The translations under genes and the position numbers were made by a program. Under the pieces are notes generated by a model that was not told the DNA's origin, searched no databases, and saw nothing but the letters and a program-made list of their open reading frames with translations. Below are positions 44,195 through 53,449 of a stretch of 64,000 nucleotides of DNA, one piece after another. Source of the stretch: Holtiella tumoricola (GTDB taxonomy: Bacteria > Bacillota > Clostridia > Lachnospirales > Cellulosilyticaceae); NCBI RefSeq assembly GCF_027857615.1, contig NZ_JAQIFT010000048.1, forward strand, positions 62,001 through 126,000. The letters are read 5' to 3'. The stretch's first letter is position 1; each line of letters begins with the position of its first letter.

Positions 44195-44267
44195 ATAGTT
44201 TATCTTGCAATATGGTGTCGAAATAGCTTAAACTGTTAATAGATTGTTGTCAGTAAGGAGAAAATGA

Positions 44268-45029
44268 ATGAGTGTAACATTTAAATTAGAAGATTTTGAA
44301 GGTCCTCTGGACTTACTCCTTTATTTGCTCGAAAAGAACAAAATGAGTATTTGTGATATAGAAATTTCTTCTATTACAGACCAGTATTTAGCTTATATAG
44401 AAAGTTCAAATACACTTGAATTAGAACAAATGAGTGAATTTATCGTGATGGCGGCAACTTTACTCTATATTAAATCTAAAATGCTTTTACCTAAGCCTCC
44501 TAAAAATGAAGAGGTTAACGAAGAAGACCCTAGGGAAGAATTAATTAGAAAGCTATTAGAATACAAAAAGATTAAGTACGTTTCTCATGAATTAGATGAA
44601 CGCCAAAATGGTTCTTCAGATTTCTGTTTTAGAAATCATGAAAGTAACGATAAGATAGAAGTACCCGTACCAACTACAGAAGATATCTTAATTGATGTTA
44701 CCCTTGAGCAACTTTATGAAGCTTTTCAGAACTTAATGAAGCAAAAGCAAATTTTGGTGCATCAAAAATCTAAGAAAATTGATTCTTCTATATTAAAAAA
44801 GGATACCTATACAATTGAGCAGAAAGCACTCTACATTTTAAACTTATTAGAGTTAAATGGAAGAGTATCTTTTTTTGAGTTGTGTACAGTAAGTATGCCA
44901 AAAGTAGAACGTATTGTAACTTTTATGTCCATCTTAGAATTAGTACATAAAAAACAAATTCGAATTGTACAGGAAAAGCCTTTGGCAGATATTATTATTA
45001 CAGGAGTGAAAGAAGATGCAAAAGACTGA
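44268..45029 (+). CDS. scpA: Segregation and condensation protein A
   Basis: ScpA is the kleisin subunit of the SMC-ScpAB condensin. The 253-residue protein has the N-terminal kleisin motif FKLEDFEGPLDLLLYLLEKNKMS, ITDQYLAYIE, FIVMAATLLYIKSKMLLPK and a C-terminal winged helix (KVERIVTFMSILELVHKKQI). It overlaps scpB by 14 bases. AAGGAG precedes the ATG. Confidence 0.94.
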   Translation: MSVTFKLEDFEGPLDLLLYLLEKNKMSICDIEISSITDQYLAYIESSNTLELEQMSEFIVMAATLLYIKSKMLLPKPPKNEEVNEEDPREELIRKLLEYKKIKYVSHELDERQNGSSDFCFRNHESNDKIEVPVPTTEDILIDVTLEQLYEAFQNLMKQKQILVHQKSKKIDSSILKKDTYTIEQKALYILNLLELNGRVSFFELCTVSMPKVERIVTFMSILELVHKKQIRIVQEKPLADIIITGVKEDAKD

Positions 45030-45651
45030 ACTTGAGAGTGCATTAGAATCCATTCTTTTTTATGTAGGTGATAGTGTGCCAAGTGGCAAGCTCTCAGAAA
45101 TTTGTGAAGCAGAAGAAATTACCATTCATATGGCAATTTACAGGCTAAATGAATGGTATGAAAAGACAGGAAGTGGCATTGAAATCATAGAAGTAGACAA
45201 TGGTTATCAAATGTGTACAGTACCACGAAATATTGGTTATATTCAACGCTACAAGCAAAAGCCAGTGAAGAAGCTACTTACCCAAGCCTTGCTTGAAACA
45301 TTGGCAATTGTGGCCTATTCTCAGCCGATTACAAAGGCACAAATCGAGGACATTCGTGGTGTAAGATGTGAGCACGCTGTTAGTAAACTTTTAGAATATG
45401 ATTTGATTGAAGAAGTAGGAAGGCTCAATGTTATTGGACGTCCTATTTTGTTTGGTACCACAACCAGCTTCTTACGTCACTTCGGCTTTAAAAACATTGA
45501 AGAACTTCCTAAAGTGAAGGAAGAGTTAATTGAGCGTTTTAAAAAAGAAATAGAGGAAGAAATGAATTATATTTCTGAAGAAACAGCCAATGAACAATTA
45601 AAGAATGAGCTAGAAAATAGTGAGGAAACAGATGCAAACGATAAAGAATAA
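45016..45651 (+). CDS. scpB: Segregation and condensation protein B
   Basis: The 211-residue protein has the two winged-helix domains of ScpB: LESALESILFYVGDSVPSGKL and QALLETLAIVAYSQPITKAQ followed by EDIRGVRCEHAVSKLLEYDL, and the GRPILFGTT segment. A charged acidic tail (about 180-211) follows. It works with ScpA, whose gene it overlaps by 14 bases. Confidence 0.94.
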   Translation: MQKTELESALESILFYVGDSVPSGKLSEICEAEEITIHMAIYRLNEWYEKTGSGIEIIEVDNGYQMCTVPRNIGYIQRYKQKPVKKLLTQALLETLAIVAYSQPITKAQIEDIRGVRCEHAVSKLLEYDLIEEVGRLNVIGRPILFGTTTSFLRHFGFKNIEELPKVKEELIERFKKEIEEEMNYISEETANEQLKNELENSEETDANDKE

Positions 45652-45742
45652 GCTCTAATAAACCTATTAAAATGTATAAAATGGAATAGTATGAGGTATG
45701 CTGAATCATAGAATATACATTGGTTTTGAGGAGACGATTAGA

Positions 45743-46888
45743 ATGAAAAAACGACTTAAAAGTATCGTTGCGTTAACACTTTTAATGACACAATGTGTTT
45801 ATGCGAGTGAAGGTCCAGGAACAATCTATTCAAAAGGATCTGTTTTAATAGAGAAGGATAGTAAGCGTATTTTATATGAACAAAATGCACATGAACCACT
45901 TCCTATGGCGAGTACAACAAAGATTATGACTTGTATTGTAGCCATTGAATCAGGTAAATTAGATGAGATTGTGACAGTATCTAGCCGTGCGGCACGTGCG
46001 CCTAAAGTAAAATTAAACCTTCAAACAGGTGAAAAACAAAAACTAGGTGACTTACTTTATTCACTTATGTTAGAATCACATAACGATACAGCTATAGCTG
46101 TAGCAGAACATGTAGGCGGAAGTGTAGAAGGCTTTTGTGAAATGATGACCGAAAAAGCAAAAGAATTAGGTGCTGAAGATACTTGTTTTGAAACACCTAA
46201 CGGTTTAGATGGTCCTAATCATCATGCAACAGCTTATGATATGGCCCTTATTGCAGCATATGCCTTAGAAAATCCAAAATTTGTTGAGATTATTACAACA
46301 CCTGAAAAAAGCATTCCAACAGAAACAGTTGAAGGAAGCAAACCTCATCAACTTAGAAATAAAAATCGCTTTTTAAGTCAATACCAAGGTGCAGAAGGTG
46401 TTAAAACAGGATTTACAAACAAAGCAGGTCACTGTTTTGTAGGTGCCGTTAAAAAAGATGGTATGGAGCTTATTGGTGTTTCACTGGGGGCAGGTTGGAA
46501 TGATAAAGGTAAATCACGTAAGTATACAGATGTGATCAAATTAATGAATTATGGTTTTGATAACTATAAAAAGTATCAAGTTATTGAAGATGGTGAGAAC
46601 TACGGTGTTGTTCCTGTTATAGAAGGAAAAGAAGAACAAATTGAAGTGCATCCAAAAGAAGATATTATTTTGCCATTATCAGCAGAAGAAAAAGCAAGTG
46701 TGGAAATCAAAAAAACACTTCCAAATGAAATAGAAGCACCTATTGTAGAAAATCAAGTGATAGGTAAATTAGAAGTGGTATGTGGCAATACTATTATTGA
46801 AAAAACAGAGCTTTTAGCAAATCGCAGTATAGCGAAGGCTACTTTGATGGATAAAATCAAGAAGTTTTTCAATATAGAAGATAAATAA
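45743..46888 (+). CDS. Serine-type D-Ala-D-Ala carboxypeptidase, DacB-like
   Basis: The 381-residue exported enzyme has a signal peptide (about 1-22), S57-T-T-K60, S112-H-N114 and K221-T-G, with a PBP5-like C-terminal domain. The scpA-scpB-dacB-rluB order is like that around Bacillus dacB, the sporulation enzyme controlling cortex cross-linking; that suggests the same role. spmA and spmB, which follow dacB in Bacillus, are not here. A longer frame begins at 45698; ATG at 45743 has GAGGAG at good distance and a proper signal peptide. Confidence 0.88.
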   Translation: MKKRLKSIVALTLLMTQCVYASEGPGTIYSKGSVLIEKDSKRILYEQNAHEPLPMASTTKIMTCIVAIESGKLDEIVTVSSRAARAPKVKLNLQTGEKQKLGDLLYSLMLESHNDTAIAVAEHVGGSVEGFCEMMTEKAKELGAEDTCFETPNGLDGPNHHATAYDMALIAAYALENPKFVEIITTPEKSIPTETVEGSKPHQLRNKNRFLSQYQGAEGVKTGFTNKAGHCFVGAVKKDGMELIGVSLGAGWNDKGKSRKYTDVIKLMNYGFDNYKKYQVIEDGENYGVVPVIEGKEEQIEVHPKEDIILPLSAEEKASVEIKKTLPNEIEAPIVENQVIGKLEVVCGNTIIEKTELLANRSIAKATLMDKIKKFFNIEDK

Positions 46889-46980
46889 AGGTATAAACAC
46901 AGAATAAATAGGCAACAACCCTAATAACATAGACATACAATACAGACAAAATAGTAGGTAACAAAAGAAAGGGTAGATTT

Positions 46981-47691
46981 ATGCGACTACAAAAATATTT
47001 AGCCCAATGTGGCGTTGGATCAAGAAGAAAATGTGAGCAGTATATTGCAGAAGGTAAAGTAAAAGTAAATGGACAAGTTGTAACTGAACAAGGCGTACAA
47101 GTAGAGGAAGGGGATGAAGTCCTCTTTGAAAATCAGCCTGTACAAGAAGAAGAACAATTAGTATATTACTTACTTAATAAACCAACAGGTTATATTACAT
47201 CTGTAGCAGATGAAAAAGATCGTCCAACAGTTTTAGACTTAGTAAAAAACATTCCTTATCGTATTTTTCCAGTAGGACGTCTTGACTATAATACAACAGG
47301 ACTTCTTATCTTAACAAACGATGGAGAGCTTACTTATGCCCTCACACATCCAAAACACCATGTAGATAAAACTTATGTTGTTAAAGTAAAAGGTGATATA
47401 CGTCCATCAACACTTCAAAAGCTTCAACAAGGTGTAGTCATTGATGGTTATTTAACAGCACCAGCAAAAACAAAAGTTATTCGACAAAATGGTGCAACAA
47501 CAACTTTCAGTTTAACTATACATGAAGGTCGTAATAGACAAGTTAGAAAAATGTGTGCAGCAGTAGGTTATGATGTCCTACGTTTAACACGTGTATCTAT
47601 GGGATCACTTGAACTTGGCGATTTAGAATCAGGATCTTATAGACCACTGACCAGACAAGAGGTTAATTATTTAAAAGGATTAGGTGAATAA
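46981..47691 (+). CDS. rluB: 23S rRNA pseudouridine synthase RluB (RsuA/RluB family)
   Basis: The 236-residue protein has an N-terminal S4 domain (MRLQKYLAQCGVGSRRKCEQ) and the pseudouridine synthase domain with LLNKPTGYITSV, FPVGRLDYNTTGLLILTNDG (catalytic Asp in GRLDYNTTG), and IHEGRNRQVRKMCAAVGYDV. RluB modifies U2605 of 23S rRNA. It follows the dacB-like gene, as in Bacillus minus spmAB. Confidence 0.93.
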   Translation: MRLQKYLAQCGVGSRRKCEQYIAEGKVKVNGQVVTEQGVQVEEGDEVLFENQPVQEEEQLVYYLLNKPTGYITSVADEKDRPTVLDLVKNIPYRIFPVGRLDYNTTGLLILTNDGELTYALTHPKHHVDKTYVVKVKGDIRPSTLQKLQQGVVIDGYLTAPAKTKVIRQNGATTTFSLTIHEGRNRQVRKMCAAVGYDVLRLTRVSMGSLELGDLESGSYRPLTRQEVNYLKGLGE

Positions 47692-47692
47692 A

Positions 47693-48259
47693 ATGCTCAG
47701 TCGTAATATGACCAATAACTTACATCTTCTTATTGAACAACACCTCAAAATGTGGGGGAAACAAAATTTAACAGCAATGGACGGAACTCTAGGTAATGGT
47801 TATGACCTAGAGTTTTTGCATAGTCAAGAACAGGTTTCAACCCTTTATGGCTTTGATATACAGCAGCAAGCCTTAGATAATAGTAGAGAGAAAATAGTTA
47901 GTTCTACAAAGGAAGTACATCTTATTTTAGATTCTCATCATCATTTAGAGCAGTATATAGAAGGCGAAATTGATTTAGCCGTATTTAATTTAGGGTATTT
48001 GCCTGGAGCAGATAAGGGTGTTGTGACTCATACAGAAACCACTTTAGAAGCCTTACAAAAGGTAATGGACAAACTATCAGATGGTGGTCTTTTAGCTGTT
48101 ATGACTTATCCAGGGCATGAGGAAGGCCGTAATGAACATGAACATATTGAAACCTTTTTGCAAAGTTATCATGTTAGGGAATTTTCTATTTTACATTTGA
48201 ATGTAATGAATGTAAAAAAGCCTTGTCCTAATTGTTTCTTAATTTTGAGAAAAAAATAA
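47693..48259 (+). CDS. mnmM: MnmM/YtqB-family class I methyltransferase
   Basis: The 188-residue protein has the SAM-binding motif AMDGTLGNGYDLEFL, the acidic strand end LYGFDIQQQALDNS, and the family motif VFNLGYLPGADKGVVT (N-L-G-Y-L-P-G). Known: Bacillus YtqB is MnmM, which makes the mnm5s2U34 tRNA modification; older names are rRNA methylase. It starts just after rluB. A GTG at 47684 inside rluB is possible; ATG at 47693 with AGGTGA before it was chosen. Confidence 0.87.
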   Translation: MLSRNMTNNLHLLIEQHLKMWGKQNLTAMDGTLGNGYDLEFLHSQEQVSTLYGFDIQQQALDNSREKIVSSTKEVHLILDSHHHLEQYIEGEIDLAVFNLGYLPGADKGVVTHTETTLEALQKVMDKLSDGGLLAVMTYPGHEEGRNEHEHIETFLQSYHVREFSILHLNVMNVKKPCPNCFLILRKK

Positions 48260-48407
48260 CGATTTGTTTGAAAAGTCGAGTTAAATGTCACAAAATATAA
48301 TATATAATATAAAAATATATTGTATATTATATTTTTGTTTAGTATACTGTAATTGGCAATCTTTATACTTAGTTTTTCAAATTTTTTTACTAATTGGAGG
48401 GTATCAG

Positions 48408-49919
48408 ATGAGCACATTACAAAAATTATCTGAACTGGAAGCTCACAAATCAGCCATTCAAAATGGTTATGATGAAGCAGCTAAAAAAGCAGTTTTAGAT
48501 AAAGGTAAACTAACTGCTAGAGACAGAATTACACATTTACTTGACGAAAATAGTTTCGTTGAAATTGGTGCTTTCATTACAAGTAAAACCACAGCTTGTA
48601 AAGGGGAAAAAGTACAAGCACCAGCAGACGGTGTAGTATGTGGCTATGGTACAATCGAAGGCAATCTTGTTTATGTATATAGCCAAGATCCAGCTGTATT
48701 AGGTGGATCAATAGGGGAAATGCATGCGAAAAAGATTGTTAAGACATATGATGATGCAATCAAAATGGGTGCACCTGTTGTAGGCTTTATTGATACAGTA
48801 GGACTTCGCCTAGAAGAAAGTATTGAAGCACTAAATGGGTATGGAATGATTTTTGGTAAAATGTCAGAAGCTTCAGGGCTTATTCCACAAATCTCAGTAG
48901 TATGCGGAGATTGTGCAGGTGGTGTTTCCTTTATAACAGGATTATCTGACTTTACATTTATCTCAACTAAAAATGGACAGATGTACTTAAATAGTCCTAA
49001 TACCCTTGAAGATAAAAAAGCATCGTTTGATACAGTAGCAGCATCAAATGTACATTTAAGTCAAAGCGGACTTGCACATTTTGGCCAAGCTGATGAACAG
49101 GTGTTAATTGGAGAAGTACGTAACCTTATGAGTTACTTACCTGCAAATAGTGACGATGAAGCACCTTGTTATCAATGTGTGGATGATTTAAATCGTGTAG
49201 ATGAAGCACTTAATCAATTTGACTTTGAAGTAGCAAATGCCAAAGACATTGTAACTTCAATTGTAGATGACTGTACATATGTAGAAGTAAGTAAAGAATA
49301 CGGTGCAAAAGCTTTAACAGCGTTTGCAAGAATGAATGGTGTAACAGTTGGTATGATTGCAAATACAGAAAAAACTGTTGATCTTCAAGCAATAGAAAAA
49401 ATAACTCAGTTTGTAAATTTCTGTGATGCATTCAATATTCCACTAGTAACCCTCTCTCAAATTGAACGTATTGAATCCACAGTTGAAACAGAAAAATCGG
49501 GTATTATTAAGGCAGCTAGTAAATTAGCTTTTGCTTTTGCAAATGCCACTGTACCTAAAGTCAATGTCATCTTAAAAGAAGCTTATGGAATGGCATACAC
49601 CCTCATGAATAGTAAACATTTAGGTGCGGACTATGTTTATGCATGGCCAACAGCTGAAGTTTCTACAATGAATAGTGAAAGTGCTGTTAAAATCATGTAT
49701 GGGGAAGAACTTGAACAAGCTACAGATAAAGTAGCAGTAATGAATGAAAAAATTGCTGAATTTGAAGCAACTCATAGTAGTGTTTATGCAGTAGCTGCAC
49801 ATGGCTACATTGATGATATTATTGAACCAGCTGCAACAAGAAAACGCGTTATTGCTGCCCTTGAAGTGCTTTATACAAAACAAGTGGCAAGTACACTTAA
49901 AAAGCACCCAACAGTATAA
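48408..49919 (+). CDS. CoA-type carboxyltransferase (methylmalonyl-CoA decarboxylase alpha / transcarboxylase 12S-like)
   Basis: The 503-residue protein has two crotonase-like carboxyltransferase halves. N-terminal landmarks are KLTARDRITHLLDENSFVEI, CGYGTIEGNLVYVYSQDPAVLGGSIGEMHAKK and GAPVVGFIDTVGLRLEESIEAL; the C-terminal half has GVTVGMIANTEK and AYGMAYTLMNSK. It transfers CO2 between a CoA thioester (methylmalonyl- or propionyl-CoA) and biotin on the carrier at 50288. Its divergence from standard MmdA (a shorter AFG/GARIQEG motif set is not evident) leaves the exact substrate open. Longer frame from 48285 rejected: ATG at 48408 has TTGGAGGG. First of five genes. Confidence 0.82.
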   Translation: MSTLQKLSELEAHKSAIQNGYDEAAKKAVLDKGKLTARDRITHLLDENSFVEIGAFITSKTTACKGEKVQAPADGVVCGYGTIEGNLVYVYSQDPAVLGGSIGEMHAKKIVKTYDDAIKMGAPVVGFIDTVGLRLEESIEALNGYGMIFGKMSEASGLIPQISVVCGDCAGGVSFITGLSDFTFISTKNGQMYLNSPNTLEDKKASFDTVAASNVHLSQSGLAHFGQADEQVLIGEVRNLMSYLPANSDDEAPCYQCVDDLNRVDEALNQFDFEVANAKDIVTSIVDDCTYVEVSKEYGAKALTAFARMNGVTVGMIANTEKTVDLQAIEKITQFVNFCDAFNIPLVTLSQIERIESTVETEKSGIIKAASKLAFAFANATVPKVNVILKEAYGMAYTLMNSKHLGADYVYAWPTAEVSTMNSESAVKIMYGEELEQATDKVAVMNEKIAEFEATHSSVYAVAAHGYIDDIIEPAATRKRVIAALEVLYTKQVASTLKKHPTV

Positions 49920-49933
49920 GGTAGGTGAGCCAA

Positions 49934-50266
49934 ATGGAATTTAGTTTGAATTTTGGTGCCATGGTAGATGGATTAAGTGTTTTCTTAATCGGTGTGTCAA
50001 TGGTATTCGTAGTGCTTCTTATATTAATTGCTTTAATCAAAGTAACAGGTATGATCGTTGCAACAATTGAGAGTAAGAAGGATACTAATAAAGAAGTAGC
50101 AGTTACAGTAGTACAAGAAGAAGTACTTGTTGTAGAAGCAGTAGATGAAACTTCAGAGCTTGAACTTGTTGCTGTGATTACAGCAGCTATTGCAGCAAGT
50201 CTTGGTACAACAGCAGATCAGTTACAAGTTCGTTCATTAAGACAAATTAACAGACATAGAGCATAA
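49934..50266 (+). CDS. OadG-family small membrane subunit
   Basis: The 110-residue protein has one N-terminal membrane helix (GLSVFLIGVSMVFVVLLILIAL), an acidic linker, and a C-terminal segment ELVAVITAAIAASLGTTADQ resembling OadG/MmdD. Known: this gamma or delta subunit assembles the Na+-pumping decarboxylase. GTG at 49925 is possible; ATG at 49934 with AGGTGA was chosen. Confidence 0.85.
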   Translation: MEFSLNFGAMVDGLSVFLIGVSMVFVVLLILIALIKVTGMIVATIESKKDTNKEVAVTVVQEEVLVVEAVDETSELELVAVITAAIAASLGTTADQLQVRSLRQINRHRA

Positions 50267-50287
50267 GAAAATAGGGAGGGTTCAAAA

Positions 50288-50671
50288 ATGAGAAAATTTC
50301 AAGTAACAGTTAATGGGAATACATACGAGGTAGAAGTTGAAGAATTAGGTGCAGGTGTAAGCACATCAGCAGCGCCAGTAGCTCAAAGACCAGTGGCACC
50401 AGTAGCGATGCCAAAAGCAGCGGCACCTGTGACACCAGCAGCTCCAGCGGCAACAGGTCAAAATAAAGTTGTTGCGCCAATGCCAGGTAAAATCGTAGAT
50501 GTAAAAGTTAAAGTAGGTCAAGTTATTAAAGAAGGTGATCTTGTTGCTATTTTAGAAGCTATGAAAATGGAAAATGAAGTTTTTGCATCTGCATCAGGTA
50601 CTATTGCATCTGTAAATGTATCTTCAGGTGCTATGGTAGAAGCAAACGATGTGATTGTTTCTATTAACTAA
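50288..50671 (+). CDS. Biotin carboxyl carrier protein of the decarboxylase
   Basis: The 127-residue protein has an N-terminal conserved stretch (MRKFQVTVNGNTYEVEVEEL), an alanine- and proline-rich flexible linker (about 28-60), and a biotinyl domain with VVAPMPGKIVDV and EAMKMENEV; the biotinylated lysine is K93. It carries CO2 between the carboxyltransferases and the OadB-like membrane subunit. Confidence 0.95.
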   Translation: MRKFQVTVNGNTYEVEVEELGAGVSTSAAPVAQRPVAPVAMPKAAAPVTPAAPAATGQNKVVAPMPGKIVDVKVKVGQVIKEGDLVAILEAMKMENEVFASASGTIASVNVSSGAMVEANDVIVSIN

Positions 50672-50706
50672 TCTTTTGACCTAACGCTATAGAGGGGGAA
50701 ACAAAA

Positions 50707-51873
50707 ATGAATATATTGAATGTCTTCGTAGACGCGGTCAAAGAATTCTGCATGAGTTCGGGTATTGCGCAAATGGACTGGAAATATGCAGCCATGATTA
50801 TTATTGCCTGTGTATTACTTTACTTAGCCATTGCAAAAGGCTTTGAACCACTTTTACTTGTACCTATTGCATTTGGGATGTTACTTGTTAACTTACCAGG
50901 CGTGGGCATTACAGCACATGATGCAATGAATGAAGTAACAGGTAAATTAGAACCAGGTGGACTTTTATACTACATAGGTATGGGTAAAGAGTTAGGAATC
51001 TTCCCACCACTTATTTTCATTGGTGTAGGTGCGATGACAGACTTTGGTCCACTTATTGCCAATCCTAAAAGCTTACTTTTAGGTGCTGCAGCCCAACTTG
51101 GTATTTTCGTAGCTTTCTTAGGTGCACTTTTACTTGGATTCACAGGTCCAGAAGCTGCATCAATCGGTATTATCGGTGGCGCAGATGGTCCTACATCTAT
51201 CTTCGTAGCAACAAAGCTTGCACCACACTTACTTGGAGCAATTGCAGTATCTGCTTATTCATATATGGCGCTTGTACCACTTATTCAACCACCAATTATG
51301 AGATTGTTTACAACTAAAGAACAACGTATGATCAAGATGGAACAACTCCGTCCCGTTTCTAAAATAGAAAAAATTGTGTTCCCAATTGTTGTTACAATCG
51401 TTGTATCTCTTATTTTACCATCAGCAGGCACTTTAGTAGGTATGCTTATGTTTGGTAACTTATTAAAAGAAGTTGCTTCTACAAATCGTTTAGCGGATGT
51501 AGCAAGTAATGCAATGATGTCTATTATTACTATTTTATTAGGACTTTCAGTTGGTGCTTCAACAAGTGCAGAGAAGTTCCTTAACATGAATACACTTGGT
51601 ATTTTATGTTTAGGTTTATTTGCATTTATCGTGGGAACAACAGGTGGCGTACTCTTTGGTAAGATTATGTACTATGCAAGTGGTAAGAAAATTAATCCAC
51701 TTATTGGTGCTGCAGGGGTATCAGCTGTACCAATGGCTGCACGTGTTGTTCAAAAAACGGGTCAAGAAGAATGCCCAACAAACTTCTTACTTATGCATGC
51801 AATGGGTCCAAATGTTGCAGGGGTTATTGGATCAGCGATTGCAGCGGGTGTACTACTATCAATTTACGGTTAA
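50707..51873 (+). CDS. Na+-translocating decarboxylase beta subunit (OadB/MmdB/GcdB)
   Basis: The 388-residue membrane protein decarboxylates carboxybiotin and pumps Na+ outward. It has the family motifs LLVPIAFGMLLVNLP, IGVGAMTDFGPLIANPK, AASIGIIGGADGPTSIFVAT (GGADGPT with conserved Asp), SYMALVPLIQPP and GVSAVPMAARVVQK. The conserved catalytic aspartate lies in GGADGPT. Substrate is set by the carboxyltransferase partner, not by this subunit. Confidence 0.94.
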   Translation: MNILNVFVDAVKEFCMSSGIAQMDWKYAAMIIIACVLLYLAIAKGFEPLLLVPIAFGMLLVNLPGVGITAHDAMNEVTGKLEPGGLLYYIGMGKELGIFPPLIFIGVGAMTDFGPLIANPKSLLLGAAAQLGIFVAFLGALLLGFTGPEAASIGIIGGADGPTSIFVATKLAPHLLGAIAVSAYSYMALVPLIQPPIMRLFTTKEQRMIKMEQLRPVSKIEKIVFPIVVTIVVSLILPSAGTLVGMLMFGNLLKEVASTNRLADVASNAMMSIITILLGLSVGASTSAEKFLNMNTLGILCLGLFAFIVGTTGGVLFGKIMYYASGKKINPLIGAAGVSAVPMAARVVQKTGQEECPTNFLLMHAMGPNVAGVIGSAIAAGVLLSIYG

Positions 51874-51891
51874 TAAGGGAGGCACATTTAC

Positions 51892-53304
51892 ATGTCAGAG
51901 AATATTGTAAGACCTGTTAAAATAATGGATACAACCTTACGTGATGCGCATCAATCACTTATTGCAACACGTATGACAACTGAAGAGATTTTACCAATTG
52001 CTTCTAAAATGGACCAAATTGGTTTCCATGCAATGGAAGTATGGGGCGGCGCAACATTTGATGCTTGCCTTCGCTTCTTAAATGAAGACCCATGGGAAAG
52101 ACTTCGTAAAATTCGTAAAGAAGTTAAAAATACAAAGCTTCAAATGCTTTTTAGAGGACAAAATATTTTAGGTTATCGTCATTATGCAGATGACGTAGTA
52201 GAATACTTTGTACAAAAAAGTATTGCAAATGGTATTGATATTATCCGTATCTTTGATGCTTTAAATGATATGAGAAACTTAGAAACAGCAGTAAAGGCAA
52301 CACATAAAGAAAATGGTCATGCTCAAGTTGCGATTTCTTATACATTAAGTGATGTACATACTTTGGAATACTATGTTAAACTGGCTAAAAATATTGAAAA
52401 TATCGGTGCACATTCTATCTGTATTAAAGATATGGCTGGGCTTTTAGTACCTTATGAAGCAGAACGTTTAGTAAAAGCTTTAAAAGCAAATACAAATCTT
52501 CCTATTCAACTTCATACACACTATACAAGTGGGGTTGCTTCAATGACTTACCTAAAAGCAGTTGAAGCAGGATGTGATATCATTGATACAGCTATGTCAC
52601 CACTTGCTATGGGTACATCTCAACCAGCTACAGAAGTTTTAGTTGAAACATTTAAAGGTACACCATATGATACAGGTATTAATACAGAAGCATTAAGTGA
52701 AATCACTGAGTACTTTAGACCAATGCGTGAAGAAGCACTTGCAAGCGGTCTTATGAATACAAAAGTATTAGCTGTAGATATTAATACACTTCGTTACCAA
52801 GTACCAGGTGGTATGCTTTCTAACTTAGTATCTCAATTAAAACAACAACATGCAGAAGATAAATACTATGAAGTATTACAAGAAATTCCAAAAGTACGTG
52901 CAGACTTTGGTTACTTACCACTTGTAACACCAACAAGCCAGATTGTAGGAACACAAGCTGTACTAAACGTACTTGCAGGCGAACGTTACAAAATGGTTTC
53001 TAAAGAATCTAAAGGGATTGTACGTGGGGAGTATGGTTGTACACCAGTACCAATCAAAGAAGAAATTGTTAAAAAAATTATTGGTGATGAAATGCCAATT
53101 ACTTGTAGACCTGCTGACTTACTCACTCCAGAACTTGATAAACTTGAAAAAGAAATGGCTATTTATAAACAACAAGATGAAGATATCCTTTCTTATGCTC
53201 TATTCCCACAAGTTGCAATGGACTTCTTTAAGTATCGTGAAGCACAGGGGAAGAAAGTTGACCCAACAATTGCGGACAAAAAGAACAAAGCTTATCCAGT
53301 GTAA
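51892..53304 (+). CDS. Oxaloacetate/pyruvate carboxyltransferase (OadA / transcarboxylase 5S-like), no biotin domain
   Basis: The 470-residue protein is the HMGL-like TIM barrel plus conserved C-terminal carboxylase domain: IMDTTLRDAHQSLIATRM, MEVWGGATFDACLRFL, LFRGQNILGYRHYADDVVEY, SICIKDMAGLL, and the metal ligand HTHYTSG. The C-terminal biotinyl domain of full-length OadA is missing; the separate carrier at 50288 takes its place, as in the 5S subunit of propionibacterial transcarboxylase. It moves CO2 between oxaloacetate and biotin. It closes the five-gene operon, which ends at a terminator. Confidence 0.92.
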   Translation: MSENIVRPVKIMDTTLRDAHQSLIATRMTTEEILPIASKMDQIGFHAMEVWGGATFDACLRFLNEDPWERLRKIRKEVKNTKLQMLFRGQNILGYRHYADDVVEYFVQKSIANGIDIIRIFDALNDMRNLETAVKATHKENGHAQVAISYTLSDVHTLEYYVKLAKNIENIGAHSICIKDMAGLLVPYEAERLVKALKANTNLPIQLHTHYTSGVASMTYLKAVEAGCDIIDTAMSPLAMGTSQPATEVLVETFKGTPYDTGINTEALSEITEYFRPMREEALASGLMNTKVLAVDINTLRYQVPGGMLSNLVSQLKQQHAEDKYYEVLQEIPKVRADFGYLPLVTPTSQIVGTQAVLNVLAGERYKMVSKESKGIVRGEYGCTPVPIKEEIVKKIIGDEMPITCRPADLLTPELDKLEKEMAIYKQQDEDILSYALFPQVAMDFFKYREAQGKKVDPTIADKKNKAYPV

Positions 53305-53317
53305 GTAGTAAAATGCC

Positions 53318-53354
53318 AAAAAGACTACAGGAATACCTATCCTGTAGTCTTTTT
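53318..53354 (+). terminator. Intrinsic terminator after the decarboxylase operon
   Basis: AAAAGACTACAGG pairs with CCTGTAGTCTTTT around a 9-base loop, followed by Ts. Confidence 0.92.
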
Positions 53355-53449
53355 ATGCGTTAATTCATAAAATATCGTTGTAAAAAGTAAAATATAATAT
53401 ATAATGATACTAGATAAAAGATAAAGAAGGTATTTGAAAGGAAATGAAT

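Noticed and set aside
48285..48407. N-terminal extension of the carboxyltransferase gene
   Set aside because: AT-rich translation (IYNIKIYCILYF) is not protein-like and a strong ribosome site precedes ATG 48408.
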